Positions 6,272 through 16,600 of a DNA stretch of 57,630 bases are shown in pieces. The position numbers and the translations under genes were made by a program. The DNA comes from Lachnospiraceae bacterium (lineage in GTDB: Bacteria; Bacillota; Clostridia; Lachnospirales; Lachnospiraceae): the NCBI GenBank assembly GCA_017617545.1, contig JAFZVZ010000039.1:1-57630 (forward strand). The letters are read 5' to 3'. Under the pieces are notes generated by a model. That model was not told where the DNA came from. It saw nothing but the letters and a program-made list of their open reading frames with translations, and ran no database searches. The first letter of the stretch is position 1. Each line of letters opens with the position of its first letter.

Positions 6272-8755
6272 TTAAATTATCCTGATGTATTTCAGCCACA
6301 GTCTCTTCGGCAGGTTCCGCTCCTCCAAGGCCTCCTTCCGAAGCTTCCGGTACAGTGCCAGCGCATCGGCTCGGTCGTCTGTCGTAAGACGCTCGCCGGA
6401 GTATGCCGCGCGGTTGCCGTTGAGGCACAGCCAAGCAAACTCTTCCGCGTGCCCGTACGCGGCGCCGGCTCTCGCCAGATACGCGGAGTCGCCCTCGTAG
6501 CGGTCGTACTGCAGTCCGCGAAGGCGAAGCACGCGACCGATCTCGCGGCAGACATTCACAAACGCCGCGTTGACGTCGTTGCGGTGCGTCTGCTTATAGC
6601 GGATCCGCTGCTTGTGACGGTAACGAAGACCGATGAACACAATGGGCATGGCAAGGATCACCAGCACGAGCAGTACATGAAAAAGCGTCTTCAGATGCTC
6701 CGCGGAGTTGCGCTCGCCCTCCGACGGTCCGCTTTCTCCGGGAACCGGCGTCGGGGTGACTTTTCCGCCCGGGGTCGCTGTCGGCTTCGGTGCAGGCGAA
6801 ACTTTTCCGCCCGGCACGGTGGTCGGCTTGGGCGTCGGCGTCTTAGTGATCGGCGCCGGTGACGGGGTCGCCTTGCGCTCCCGCAGGCTCGCCGCGTACA
6901 GTGAGCGCTCAAGCTCCGTCTGGCCCGTGCTGTTCGTCACCTCCACCGGATACCAGCCGTAACCGTCGAGGTACACCTCAACCCATGCGTGCGCATACTG
7001 CTCGGTCAGCTCCAGCGTGACATAGTCCACGGAAACGGAGGTCATGCCGCCCTTCTCGTCGTGGTAGGTTACCGACCGTTTGTCCGTGATCGGTGAAGAC
7101 GCGATGATACCGCTCTCAACCGAATAGCCCTCTACGTAGCGGGCGGGTATTCCAAGCGAGCGGAACAGCATGACCGCCGCGCTCGCGTAGTACGAGCAGT
7201 AGCCCTTTTTATTTTTCAAAAGAAAATACTCAATGAAGTCCTCGCCGTCCGGCGTCTCGCCGGGGCGCGTCGTATACGCGTACCCGTAGTTCAGGAACTC
7301 CTGCACCTTCAAGATGCAGTCGAACTCCGTCTCGCCGAGCTCCCTCGTCAAAAGGCCTTCCACACGTGAGCAGGATTCGGGGATTACCAGGTAACGGCCG
7401 TACACATAGGTCTCATACTCGTTCATCAACAGCCGCGTCATCTCATCGAGCGGCACGTCGGTTTCCGTCGGCTTCTTCAGATCCGCCGCATAGGACATGC
7501 AGCCCGGAAGCTGCAGCACGTTGTTGTAGCACATCACGGTGTATCCGTGGCTTCCGCCCTCGGGGAAGACGGCGCACGCCTCACCGGTGTATGAGACAAA
7601 TTCATCCGAGCAGTAGGAATTGTACGGGATCGCCACAAACGTATCGTCGCGGTCGATGAAGATCTCGATCGGCACGCATCGCAGCGAAAACCGGATGTCA
7701 TCCGCGCCGTCGCCCTGGTAGTTCAGATACAGCCGCTCCAGATCCGTCGGCATATGCTTCGCAAACTCAAACCGCGTGCTGTCCGCTCCGTATTCATTCA
7801 TGTAATCGTCGATCGTCACCCACGACGAGCCCGTGTACTCACCGTACGCGTTTGTGCGCAGGTACAGCGTGCCGTAGTTCTGCGGGAGCGTCACCGTGCC
7901 GACCACGGTGCCGTTGTACTGCAGATGCCCCGATTTCGGGAGCACGCCGTTGCTCAGACCCGAGGCGTCATCGCCGGATTTTCCGCCGGAGTTACGCCCG
8001 AACAGGATCGGAAAATGTTCGGTCAGATAGTCGCCGATCGCCTGCCGCCCTTCCCAGTTGCGCAGTTTCTCGTCGTACGTCTTCTCCGAGATGATCAGGT
8101 TCGCAAGGATAAACATCACCGTGACACCAATCGCGATCAACGAGCGATACCGCGCACCGGCGGCGACCTTCATCACATGGGACTCCGCGGTCAGCGTAAA
8201 ATACACGATCAGCCCCGCGTACAGGCACAGGTACCATGTCTGGGAAAATGCGTCCACGAGGATGGCGATCCACGGGAACAAAAACGAAACCGCAAGCCAC
8301 GGGATCCAGGAACGCCCCTCCGACGCGAGGTCGCTCAACAGCATCAGAATCGTCGAGATGAGCAGCATAAACAGGAATGTCCCGTACGTGCTCCTGCTTC
8401 CGATCTCCATAAGGCCGATGTCGAAGCCGTAGTACGAGTTGATGGAATCGGAGATCGCGTTGAAGCATACGCGGAAACCGTCCGCTGTCTGCTCGAACTG
8501 CACCAGCGCGAAAACAAGGACAGCGCCGACCACGGCGAAGATCACGGTTTTCCGCCTCTTCGCCGGCCCGTATGAGAAAATCTTCAGGATCGCGGCGAGG
8601 ACCACCGTCACCGGCAACAGCGCGATCGGCATCTCCACATCGCAGGAATCGAACAATATCCAGATGGGAAGCCACGCGCCGATCCACGTCGCGATGGTAC
8701 GCGTCGCAAAATCAAGACCGTGAAACCGCTTCCTGCGATAGCTTGTCTCTGCCAT
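6272..8755 (-). CDS. Membrane transglutaminase-like protein (TgpA type)
   Basis: The 827-residue protein has about six to seven membrane spans in residues 20-225 and a large extracytoplasmic region. A transglutaminase-like core lies at about 490-610. Catalytic Cys520 is in KKGYCSYYASAAVMLFRS and His589 in YAHAWVEVY. The third residue appears as Glu605 (PVEVT) where Asp is usual. A Pro/Thr-rich linker (640-680) leads to one more span (about 690-712) and a cytoplasmic DUF4129-like tail. It is last in a MoxR-DUF58-transglutaminase operon, a widespread set whose biochemical role is poorly defined. AAAGGAG precedes the ATG. Confidence 0.85.
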   Translation of the reverse strand: MAETSYRRKRFHGLDFATRTIATWIGAWLPIWILFDSCDVEMPIALLPVTVVLAAILKIFSYGPAKRRKTVIFAVVGAVLVFALVQFEQTADGFRVCFNAISDSINSYYGFDIGLMEIGSRSTYGTFLFMLLISTILMLLSDLASEGRSWIPWLAVSFLFPWIAILVDAFSQTWYLCLYAGLIVYFTLTAESHVMKVAAGARYRSLIAIGVTVMFILANLIISEKTYDEKLRNWEGRQAIGDYLTEHFPILFGRNSGGKSGDDASGLSNGVLPKSGHLQYNGTVVGTVTLPQNYGTLYLRTNAYGEYTGSSWVTIDDYMNEYGADSTRFEFAKHMPTDLERLYLNYQGDGADDIRFSLRCVPIEIFIDRDDTFVAIPYNSYCSDEFVSYTGEACAVFPEGGSHGYTVMCYNNVLQLPGCMSYAADLKKPTETDVPLDEMTRLLMNEYETYVYGRYLVIPESCSRVEGLLTRELGETEFDCILKVQEFLNYGYAYTTRPGETPDGEDFIEYFLLKNKKGYCSYYASAAVMLFRSLGIPARYVEGYSVESGIIASSPITDKRSVTYHDEKGGMTSVSVDYVTLELTEQYAHAWVEVYLDGYGWYPVEVTNSTGQTELERSLYAASLRERKATPSPAPITKTPTPKPTTVPGGKVSPAPKPTATPGGKVTPTPVPGESGPSEGERNSAEHLKTLFHVLLVLVILAMPIVFIGLRYRHKQRIRYKQTHRNDVNAAFVNVCREIGRVLRLRGLQYDRYEGDSAYLARAGAAYGHAEEFAWLCLNGNRAAYSGERLTTDDRADALALYRKLRKEALEERNLPKRLWLKYIRII

Positions 8756-8848
8756 GGCTTCTCCTTTCTTCCGTGTTTTTTCTTTCGGAAAATGTCTTTC
8801 TAACGCATACGGAACTGTTTCCGTGCGATACTCCTTTTACATCCCGGT

Positions 8849-10054
8849 TCAGCAGCCGATGTCCGCGTTGACATCCTCGCGCACGTGGTCCACGCGGATG
8901 TTCTGCAAACGGACGCCGTCCTCGCGGACGCGCACGCCGCCGTTGCCGGAGGCGGAGACGATCTCAAAGACCGTCACGTTGGAATCGTAGCGCATGCGCT
9001 GCAGTCCCTCGTCCGCGCAGCGCGTAAGCTCTGTCGTGACGTACAGGATGTTGCGGTACCTCTCCTTCGCAAAGCGCCCGCCGTACATCTCCGTCACGGA
9101 GACGTCTCTCTGCGTCGGCCGCACATCGAACAGCTGCGTCAGCGCGAACAGGAAATCCTCCTCCGACTCGATTCGGTTTCTCCACGCGCCGGCGCTCTCC
9201 CCCTCGGACCGGTTGATCCACGCGAGGTAGAATATGCGGCGGCTGCGGATCATTTGCCGCGCAACCGCGCAGAGCGTCATCATCAAAGTATCGTAGATCT
9301 CCTCGCCGTCTTTCCGCGGGAGCTCGTAGACGTCGAACAAAAGAAGCGTCGCGGTGTCGACGGGAAGTCCCAGCTCCTTGACGATCAGCTCGTCGCGCGC
9401 CGCCGTCAGGTTCCAGTGGATCCGGTTCTGCTTGTCGCCCGGCTGGTACTCACGCACGCCGAACAGCTCCGACGGATCGTCGCCGGGCCGCGTCGTCGAG
9501 TACTCCTCCTCCGCGATGTAGGCGAACGGATTTTCCCGCGCGGGTGACACCGTCATCTCCACGTCGTCCGGGTACACGTCGAACACCGTGACGGCGTTGT
9601 CGATCTTCGCGCAGGTGGAAAATAACCCGAACGGGGCAAAGAGCCGGACCGACCTGAGCGTCAGCTGCAGGCGTCCGCAGTGGGACACGTACATCGCCAT
9701 GTCGCAGCGGGACTTGGATTTGCCGGCGATCGCCGTGTTCTTCCGGATGGTCTCGCTGTCACGGAACAGCGCATCCTCCTTGGAGACAGTGATGCTGATG
9801 TTGCCGCAGGGCATGTGCCCGTGGTTTGTGACGGCGATATGGAATCGGAAATCCTCCTGGGAACGGCAGGCGTCCGTGTCCGCGTGAAGCGCGGCGACGA
9901 CGCGGTTGCGGAGAAGAAGCATAACAAAAAGGCTGACAACAGGAATCATCAGCCCGAATACGAGAAGCACGACAAATACGCGCTCGGTGAACACCGTCGC
10001 GGATATTGCCAGCACCATCATAGTGATAACATAGATCAGCCAGTTCAAGAGCAT
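8849..10054 (-). CDS. DUF58 domain-containing membrane protein
   Basis: The product is 401 residues with two N-terminal membrane spans (about 4-25 and 28-50). The soluble part contains the DUF58 signature region YSTTRPGDDPSELFGVREYQPGD followed by NRIHWNLTAARDELIVKE, near residues 190-230. The DUF58 region has a von Willebrand-like fold in related proteins. It lies between the MoxR ATPase and the transglutaminase genes. Such triads are thought to act together in membrane-associated assembly or stress functions, but no substrate is known. GGGGGAAG precedes the ATG. Confidence 0.85.
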   Translation of the reverse strand: MLLNWLIYVITMMVLAISATVFTERVFVVLLVFGLMIPVVSLFVMLLLRNRVVAALHADTDACRSQEDFRFHIAVTNHGHMPCGNISITVSKEDALFRDSETIRKNTAIAGKSKSRCDMAMYVSHCGRLQLTLRSVRLFAPFGLFSTCAKIDNAVTVFDVYPDDVEMTVSPARENPFAYIAEEEYSTTRPGDDPSELFGVREYQPGDKQNRIHWNLTAARDELIVKELGLPVDTATLLLFDVYELPRKDGEEIYDTLMMTLCAVARQMIRSRRIFYLAWINRSEGESAGAWRNRIESEEDFLFALTQLFDVRPTQRDVSVTEMYGGRFAKERYRNILYVTTELTRCADEGLQRMRYDSNVTVFEIVSASGNGGVRVREDGVRLQNIRVDHVREDVNADIGC

Positions 10055-10094
10055 GAACTCTTCCCCCTACACACGTCGCGTCCCATCATTTTCC

Positions 10095-11060
10095 TTAGTT
10101 GAACAACCTCGGAGGCACCACGCTGCGAAGCACCTGCTCCGCGACATCCGCCTCACTCACGCGGTTCATGCGCGCGACCGGCGTAAGCAGCATGCGGTGC
10201 GCCGTTGTCACGGCAAATACATTCATAATATCCTCGGGGATCACGTAACCGCGTCCGCAGATCAGCGCGTTGGCCTTCGCCATCGCGATCACCGCAAGCG
10301 AGCCGCGGGGGCTGATTCCGAGCGAGAGCATGTCATGGTTGCGCGTCATGTTGACGAGCTCCGTGACATAGTTGTACAGACGATCGTCGACCGTCACCGC
10401 GTCCACCATGGCGCGGAGCGTGAGAAGATCGTCCGCCGACATGACGGTGCGGACATCGTCCAGCGGGTTGCCCGAGCGGCGGTCCTTCATCATGCGGATT
10501 TCCTGGTCCTCGGACGGGTATCCGATGCTCACACGGATCATGAAACGGTCGAGCTGCGAATCGGGAAGCATCTGCGTTCCGGCAGCTCCGACAGGATTTT
10601 GCGTAGCGATAACGATGAACGGCTGCGGCACTCTTCGTGTGACGCCGTCAACCGTAACGGTTCCCTCCTCCATAACCTCCAGAAGCGCCGACTGCGTCTT
10701 CGAGGAGGTACGGTTGATCTCATCCGCGAGATACAGGTTGCACATCACGCTGCCGGGCACGTACTCCTTGGCGCCCGTCTCACGGTTGTACACGCAAAAA
10801 CCGACCACGTCGGACGGCATGACGTCCGGCGTGAACTGCGTGCGATGGTACTCCATGCCCATCACGCGCGAGATCGCGACTGCGAGGGTCGTCTTGCCGA
10901 CACCGGGCACATCCTCCATCAGAACATGACCTCCGGCAAGGATTGCCGTGATAACCTGACGGATCACAAGCGGCTTGCCCACAACGGCCTTGCCGATCTC
11001 CGCCTCCGTCTGCGCCAGCGCCGCGTACAGCTGCTGTGCTCTCTCTTTATCCAAACTCAT
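10095..11060 (-). CDS. MoxR-family AAA+ ATPase
   Basis: The 321-residue protein has Walker A GVGKTT (about 53-58), Walker B LYLADEINR (about 105-113), a sensor-1 region FIVIATQNPVG and the DRFMIRVSIGYPS segment typical of MoxR proteins. MoxR ATPases act as chaperone-like remodelers, often with VWA or DUF58 partners encoded next door, as here. It is the first gene of the three-gene operon, with a promoter about 60 bases upstream. Confidence 0.92.
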   Translation of the reverse strand: MSLDKERAQQLYAALAQTEAEIGKAVVGKPLVIRQVITAILAGGHVLMEDVPGVGKTTLAVAISRVMGMEYHRTQFTPDVMPSDVVGFCVYNRETGAKEYVPGSVMCNLYLADEINRTSSKTQSALLEVMEEGTVTVDGVTRRVPQPFIVIATQNPVGAAGTQMLPDSQLDRFMIRVSIGYPSEDQEIRMMKDRRSGNPLDDVRTVMSADDLLTLRAMVDAVTVDDRLYNYVTELVNMTRNHDMLSLGISPRGSLAVIAMAKANALICGRGYVIPEDIMNVFAVTTAHRMLLTPVARMNRVSEADVAEQVLRSVVPPRLFN

Positions 11061-11119
11061 TTTGATATCTCCCGTAACGAAAAATTAACCGCCGGCGTCC
11101 CCTCACGCACAGCGGGTTC

Positions 11120-11125
11120 ATTGTA
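11120..11125 (-). promoter_or_regulatory. Extended -10 promoter of the moxR operon
   Basis: TACAAT (11125-11120) is preceded by TG one base away (TGGTACAAT), an extended -10. The -35 region is poor and overlaps the T-tract of the upstream terminator, so promoter and terminator are packed within about 60 bases. Confidence 0.6.
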
Positions 11126-11140
11126 CCATATTTTTACGCA

Positions 11141-11176
11141 AAATAAAACCCCCCGAAATCCCATGATCTCGGGGGG
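11141..11176 (-). terminator. Terminator after the zinc-ribbon gene
   Basis: A C6/G6 stem (11149-11160 with 11165-11176, one mismatch) is followed by TTTTATTTT on the minus strand. It begins about 27 bases past the stop at 11203. Confidence 0.9.
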
Positions 11177-11202
11177 AATCATTCCTTACGGATTGCTTCG
11201 GA

Positions 11203-11685
11203 TTACTTCAGGATACGGAACTTGCCGATGAAAGGAAGCTCTTTTGCCTTGCCGTTGTTGGCGTTCGTAAAACCGATGAAGATATAAGCGAGACCTGCAA
11301 GATACAGCAGGAATGCAAAATAACGGATGATCGGAAGGCATACAAGCACCGAAGCGATAGCCCAGCAAATGAACAGGATCAGACCCTGGTTTGCGTGGAA
11401 CTTAGCAAACTTGGACTGAGGAGCCGTTACAAGCGGGATGATGAACAGGAACCAGAAGTAGGAAAGAAGCGCCGTGCTCTTGTTCGCTTCGATATCCGCG
11501 GGATCCATCGTAGCGGTGAAATCCGGTGTGTTCTGGATCTTATCCATGAAAGAACCACCCTCCTGCTGAGGCTGAGGCTGTGCCTGAGGAGCCTGCTGAG
11601 GAGCTACGCCCTGCTGTGCACCGCAAGCCGGGCAAAATGTAGCGCCATCCTGAAGCTGAGCGCCGCACTGATTGCAAAATGCCAT
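11203..11685 (-). CDS. Zinc-ribbon membrane protein
   Basis: The 160-residue protein starts with a double-CxxC zinc ribbon (MAFCNQCGAQLQDGATFCPACG; cysteines 4, 7, 18 and 21). A Gln/Pro/Ala-rich linker (25-42) follows, then a helical region and two or three membrane spans (about 73-90, 98-115 and 118-140). It resembles the common DUF4870-like or YidH-like zinc-ribbon membrane proteins of Firmicutes; the function is unknown. CAGGAGG is upstream of the ATG. It has its own promoter and terminator, so it is monocistronic. Confidence 0.75.
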   Translation of the reverse strand: MAFCNQCGAQLQDGATFCPACGAQQGVAPQQAPQAQPQPQQEGGSFMDKIQNTPDFTATMDPADIEANKSTALLSYFWFLFIIPLVTAPQSKFAKFHANQGLILFICWAIASVLVCLPIIRYFAFLLYLAGLAYIFIGFTNANNGKAKELPFIGKFRILK

Positions 11686-11784
11686 ATTCTTGTCCTCCTG
11701 AAATCGAATAATTTTGGGATTTCTCTTTCTTTCTCGTACGTCATCAACCTGAGCAAAACTCAGACAGACACATACTTGTAAGCA

Positions 11785-11813
11785 AGTATAGTCTATTTTT
11801 TACCAAAAGTAAA
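11785..11813 (-). promoter_or_regulatory. Promoter of the zinc-ribbon gene
   Basis: TTTACT (11813-11808) and TATACT (11790-11785) are 17 bases apart. The start would fall about 95 bases ahead of the coding region. Confidence 0.7.
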
Positions 11814-11859
11814 CCCAAACAGTGAAAAAACTTGCGGTTTTTCAAATGTTTTCGCGGTT

Positions 11860-13362
11860 TTACCGAAGATTATAATACTTCGCATACTTCTCACGGAAAT
11901 ACTTGAGCAGCGGCTCCGCCGTCGCCTCTCTGCCGCAAACCTTCATGAGCACTTCCTTCGGCAGTCTCGTGCAACCGTAGCGGTGAATGTTCCGGTTGAG
12001 CCATCCGCGGATCTCGCCGATCCTGCCTGCCGCAAGAAGCTCATCAACCGACCCGAGCTCCGCCTCCATCGCCTCGAGGAACATGCCGTCGTAGATGCTT
12101 CCGAGCAGATACGTCGGAAAATATCCGAACGATCCGTCGCTCCAGTGCATATCCTGCAGGATGCCCTCCGCGTCGTTGGCGGGAACGATACCGAGGTACT
12201 CTTCCATTTTCCGATTCCAGAGCGCGGGAAGCTCGTCGACACCGACGCCCTCGCGGAAGATCGCCTTCTCCACCTCGTAGCGCAGGATGACGTGCAGACA
12301 GTACGTAACCTCGTCGGCAGCCGTGCGGATCATGCTTGCGCGCACATGGTTGATCTCGCGAGCGAACTCCTCAAGCGAGATGTCCGCGAACTCGGGCTGC
12401 AGCTTCTGAACCTCCGCGTAGATGGGTTTCCAGAAGTTGATGTTGCGGCCGAGAATGTTCTCGAAGAAGCGCGACTGGCTCTCGTGAATTCCGAGGTAGT
12501 CGCAGCCGCCGGCAGGCGTGCCGTCCAGCTTCGGATCGACGTTCTGCTCGAAGATCGCGTGACCGCCCTCGTGGATCGCCGAGAACATCGGATCGATCGC
12601 GTTGTCCTCGCGGAAATGGTTCGTCACGCGCACGTCCTTCGACGAGAGGTCAAGCGTGAACGGATGCTCAGACTCTCCGACCGTACCCTTGTCCCAGTCA
12701 AATCCGATGTACGTGAGCAGCAGCTTCTGCACCTTGCGCTGCGCGTCAAGATCGTACTTGCGGTTGAATTTTGAATCGTCCGGCTGCTCCGCCGCGAGGA
12801 TGCTGTGCACAAGCGGCACAAGACCTTCCTTGAGCTCCGTGAAGATCCGATCGATCGTCGCGGAATCCATTCCCTTCTCGTAGTCATCGAGAAGCGCGTC
12901 GTAGATCTCCATCTCCGGGTGCGTGAGCCCCTTGACCTCCTTCGTGAGGTCGATCAGCTTTGCCAGATGCGGCGAGAAGATCGAGTAGTCCGAAGCCTCC
13001 TTGGCCTCCTCCCACGCGCGCTCCGCCTCAGTCTGTGCGGACACCATGCGGGAGAACAGCTCCTCGGGGATCCGTCTGCTGCGCTCCTGGTCCTCGCGCA
13101 TCGTCTTCACGATGAACTTCCAGTCGTCATCCAGCTGATCCCACTCCTCCGGCTTCGAAAGCTCGCCGAGAAGCTCAAACAACTCGTCGGACGTCTCGAT
13201 GCGGAACGCCTCCGTCTCATAGTGCTCCGTCGCCTCTGCGTGGCCCTCAAAGCCTTCCTTCGGCATGATGGTACGCATATCCCAGTACAACAGCTCGTTG
13301 ACCAGCGTGAGCCGGTTCAGCTGCGCCAGAATGTCTTTCAGTTTTGTCAGTTTTTCGCTCAT
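11860..13362 (-). CDS. M32-family metallocarboxypeptidase (Taq type)
   Basis: The product is 500 residues, the usual M32 length. It has the zinc motif HEGGH at residues 264-268 (SAIHEGGHAIFEQN) and the downstream IHESQSRFFEN segment containing the third zinc ligand. The C-terminal region includes the RIAADEVTYCLHVILRYEVE-type segment of the family. These enzymes remove C-terminal residues from peptides in the cytoplasm; no signal peptide is visible. The gene is monocistronic with its own promoter. Confidence 0.95.
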   Translation of the reverse strand: MSEKLTKLKDILAQLNRLTLVNELLYWDMRTIMPKEGFEGHAEATEHYETEAFRIETSDELFELLGELSKPEEWDQLDDDWKFIVKTMREDQERSRRIPEELFSRMVSAQTEAERAWEEAKEASDYSIFSPHLAKLIDLTKEVKGLTHPEMEIYDALLDDYEKGMDSATIDRIFTELKEGLVPLVHSILAAEQPDDSKFNRKYDLDAQRKVQKLLLTYIGFDWDKGTVGESEHPFTLDLSSKDVRVTNHFREDNAIDPMFSAIHEGGHAIFEQNVDPKLDGTPAGGCDYLGIHESQSRFFENILGRNINFWKPIYAEVQKLQPEFADISLEEFAREINHVRASMIRTAADEVTYCLHVILRYEVEKAIFREGVGVDELPALWNRKMEEYLGIVPANDAEGILQDMHWSDGSFGYFPTYLLGSIYDGMFLEAMEAELGSVDELLAAGRIGEIRGWLNRNIHRYGCTRLPKEVLMKVCGREATAEPLLKYFREKYAKYYNLR

Positions 13363-13435
13363 AATTTCCTCCTGTATGATCCCGCGGGGAAGCCGCCTTC
13401 ACGGCAGCTCCTTCCGCGTAATTTTCCGTCTTTCC

Positions 13436-13464
13436 ATTGTACCACGTCGCAGGACACAAGTAAA
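13436..13464 (-). promoter_or_regulatory. Promoter of the M32 peptidase gene
   Basis: TTTACT (13464-13459) and TACAAT (13441-13436) are 17 bases apart, about 75 bases ahead of the start codon. Confidence 0.7.
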
Positions 13465-13504
13465 TACGGGTCTCCTGCTTTTCGTCCGTACCGGTTTACG
13501 GAAA

Positions 13505-13540
13505 ATACGGCCTGATCCGCGGTTTCCCGCATCTCAGGCC
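13505..13540 (-). terminator. Terminator after the adhesin gene
   Basis: A long stem (GGCCTGA at 13534-13540 with TCAGGCC at 13509-13515, plus an inner GCGG/CCGC pair) is followed by GTATTTTCC. A smaller hairpin, AGTTCA/TGAACT, lies between it and the adhesin stop, at about 13579-13597. Confidence 0.7.
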
Positions 13541-13633
13541 GTACCGTACACTTCGCTATCTATTGCTTCGATCCGCTTAGTTCAGCTTCATTGAACTTTG
13601 CTCAGCTTCGTTGCGTTTCTCTGTGCCGCAGGA

Positions 13634-16600
13634 TTACTCGTCAGCCTTGCGTGCAGCGATCTCCTCCTGCTGTCTGCGGACCATGAGCACTACGGTTGCC
13701 GCGCCGAGAAGCGCGAACCACCATACGAGCAGACCCGCATCGCCGGTCTTCGGAGTCTTGGCATCCGTCTCGCCGGTACCCGTAGGCGTATCCGTGCTCT
13801 TGGACGTGTCCTTGTTCTCCGTTGCGTCCGTCTTCTTGGACGTGTCATCCGCCGGTTTCGTATCGTTGCTCTTCGGCGTATCCGTCGTCGTGTTCGTCTG
13901 CTTCGACGTATCCGTTGCCGGTGCCGGCTGCGAACTGTTCGAGGTGTCGGATGCCGTGCCGGTCTGTCCGCTCACGGTACCGCCCTCACCCGTACCGGTA
14001 GCCGTTCCGTTACCTGCCGGAGTTTCCGTGGTACCGGTTCCTGCCGGGGTTTCCGTGGTGCCGGTTCCAGCCGGGGTTTCCTGAGCAGGAGTTTCCTGCT
14101 TCGGCTCTTCCTGCTTGGGAGTCTCCTGTTTCGGCTCCTCCTGCTTGGGTTCCTCCTGCTTCGGCTCCTCCTGCTTCGGTTCTTCCGGTTTCGGATCTTC
14201 AGGTTTGGGATCTTCCGGCTTCGGGTCCTCAGGCTTCAGGTCCTCAGGCTTCGGGTCCTCAGGCTTCGGCTCTTCCGGTTTCGGGTCCTCAGGCTTCGGC
14301 TCTTCCGGCTCGAGCTTCGAGATCGGTTCTGTCTCGTATGCGTCGCACAGCTCGCAGTCGTGTCTCTTAAGTCCTTCCTTCTCTGTGGTAGGCTCCTCCA
14401 CGACGTACCACTCGCCCCACTCGTGCGCGGTCACCGTGATGGTAACCGTTCCGGTGACGGTCTTGTAGTTCGCCGTATCGTCCGGCGTGAACGTGTAATG
14501 ATACGTGTTCGTGCCGGTTGAAAGCGCGGTCTCCTTCAGTGTGAAGGTGCCGGGTACCGTCGTGTCGGTTCTGCTGAACTCGACATCCGCGACATCCGTC
14601 GTCTCGTGGAGATCCGCAACCGTCACGGTTCCGAGCTCCGGCGTAGCCTTCTCGATCGTAAACTCAGAGTTGCCGGTATAGATCGTATCCGTCGTCTCGC
14701 AGGTAACCGTCACAACATAGTTGCCGGCCTCCGTCGGAGGCTCCGTGCTCGGGCCGTACTCCTCGCCGCCCTCGGTCGTACCGCTGTATGTGATTGTCGT
14801 CTTGTTGGTGCCTTCCGGCTCGGTGAACGAAGGCTCCACAGGCTCCTTATCGCCGTATGTGCCGTCCTCCGTGCTGACCGTCAGGTCCTCCACATCCTTC
14901 TCGGTCACCGTGATCGTGATCACGGTTTCCTTGCCTTGATGGTTCTCGCTTTCGTCAATAATCACCTTGACCTTGACCACACCGGGCTCGCTGCCGGGGA
15001 TCAGGTTGTTGTTCTCATCGATCGTCGTGCCGGTCGCCGTCGTCTCGCTCTCATCGATCGAAAAATGCACATCTCCCTCGGCGCCGTTCACAAGCTCATC
15101 CAGATCGATGCTGTTGTCGTCGCCCGGGTTCTCGTTGGTCTTCACCGCACCGCCGTCCGCCGTAACGACAGCGGGGTCGGTCACCTTGTTGATGATCAGC
15201 GCATCGTCCGCAACAACAGTCTTGCCGTTATGATTTTCGGTCTCCTTCACCGTCACGCGCACATCGTACTCGCCGGCTTCCGTAGGAGCCGTCGTCGTAT
15301 ATGCGTCATCATTTTCCGTAGTCTTCTTATACTCGACAATGAGATCACCGTCGGTGAGCACAACGCTCTTTCCGGCATCGTCCGTCACCGTGATGACTGC
15401 TGATTTTTCGGTGCCGTCGTAATCGGTTGTCGTCTCGCTGATGTCAACCTTGACGCTGCCCTTGTCGGTGATCTTCACCGTGATCGTTCTCTCGCCGGCA
15501 TCGTGGTTGTTGTCGCCTTCCGCCTTCACCTTCACGGTGACTTCGCCGGTCGTATTGCCCGAGGTGAACTTGCCATCCTCGTCCACGGTGCAATCCAGAT
15601 CGTCGTCGACGATCTCGTAGGTCACGGTGCCGTTCGCGCCGTCCGCATACCCGGAGAGATCGATCGTCTTTCCGTCGCGCATCACGGACTCCTCGGCATC
15701 CTCCGTCACCAGCTCATTGGCAACCGGCTTGATCGTCAGGGCACCGGACACAAAGTCTACCTCATAATTGCCCTGGATCTCGGGACCGTTCGGGATGATC
15801 GCATAAGTACCGACGCTCTCGCCACCGACGCGGTTGAGCACATACTCGATCGTGTCCCCATTCTTCAGTCCTTTGACCTCAGCGGAAAATGTGGGATCCG
15901 CATCGCCGTAGAACTTCTCCGCGTTCGCCACGGTCACGGTCACTTCCGCTCTCGCGATCGTGAACTCCGTCCCCTCGGAAACGCCTGCCGCGTACTCCGA
16001 AGTCTCCGCTACCTTTGCACGGACAACATAGTCTCCCGCGTCGGACGGCTTGGTCGTCGTGTAGGTCTTATCATCCGCGCCCTTCTTCTTGTATTCGTAT
16101 GTCACCTGACCGTTGCCGGGGTTGCTGCCCTCGGTCAGCGCAGGATTGTTCGCGTTCTCGCCGTACGTCCAGCCTTCCATCGTAACGCCGGGCGTAACCG
16201 GCTCCTTCGGGACAACCTTGATGGTGATGGTTTCTTCCTTGCCGGTGTGGTTGTCACTGTCGGCTACCTTCACCTTAACCTTGACATCACCCGTTTTGGA
16301 CCCCGGAACAAGCTTGCCGTCCGTGATCTGCGCGTCCGATGCTTCCGTACCGTTCGAAACGATCTCGTAGGTAACGTCACCCTTCGCGTCCTTCACAAAA
16401 TCCGTAAGATCGATCGTATGATTGTCCGCGGGAAGCGTGTTGACCGTCACTTCCGTATCCTTGCCCTGCGTGGAGATCACCGCCGGATCTTTCGCCTTCG
16501 TGATCTCAAACTCTGCGCTCGCCTGTCCACCGCTGTAGCGGCGTGTCTCCGCGATCGTCGCGCGGACGATATATCGTCCGGCATCTTCCGGAACGGTTTC

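Noticed and set aside
14085-14325. Short repeated DNA units that could suggest a CRISPR array
   Set aside because: The units are in frame and encode a Pro/Glu/Lys tether inside the adhesin. There are no unique spacers and no cas genes.
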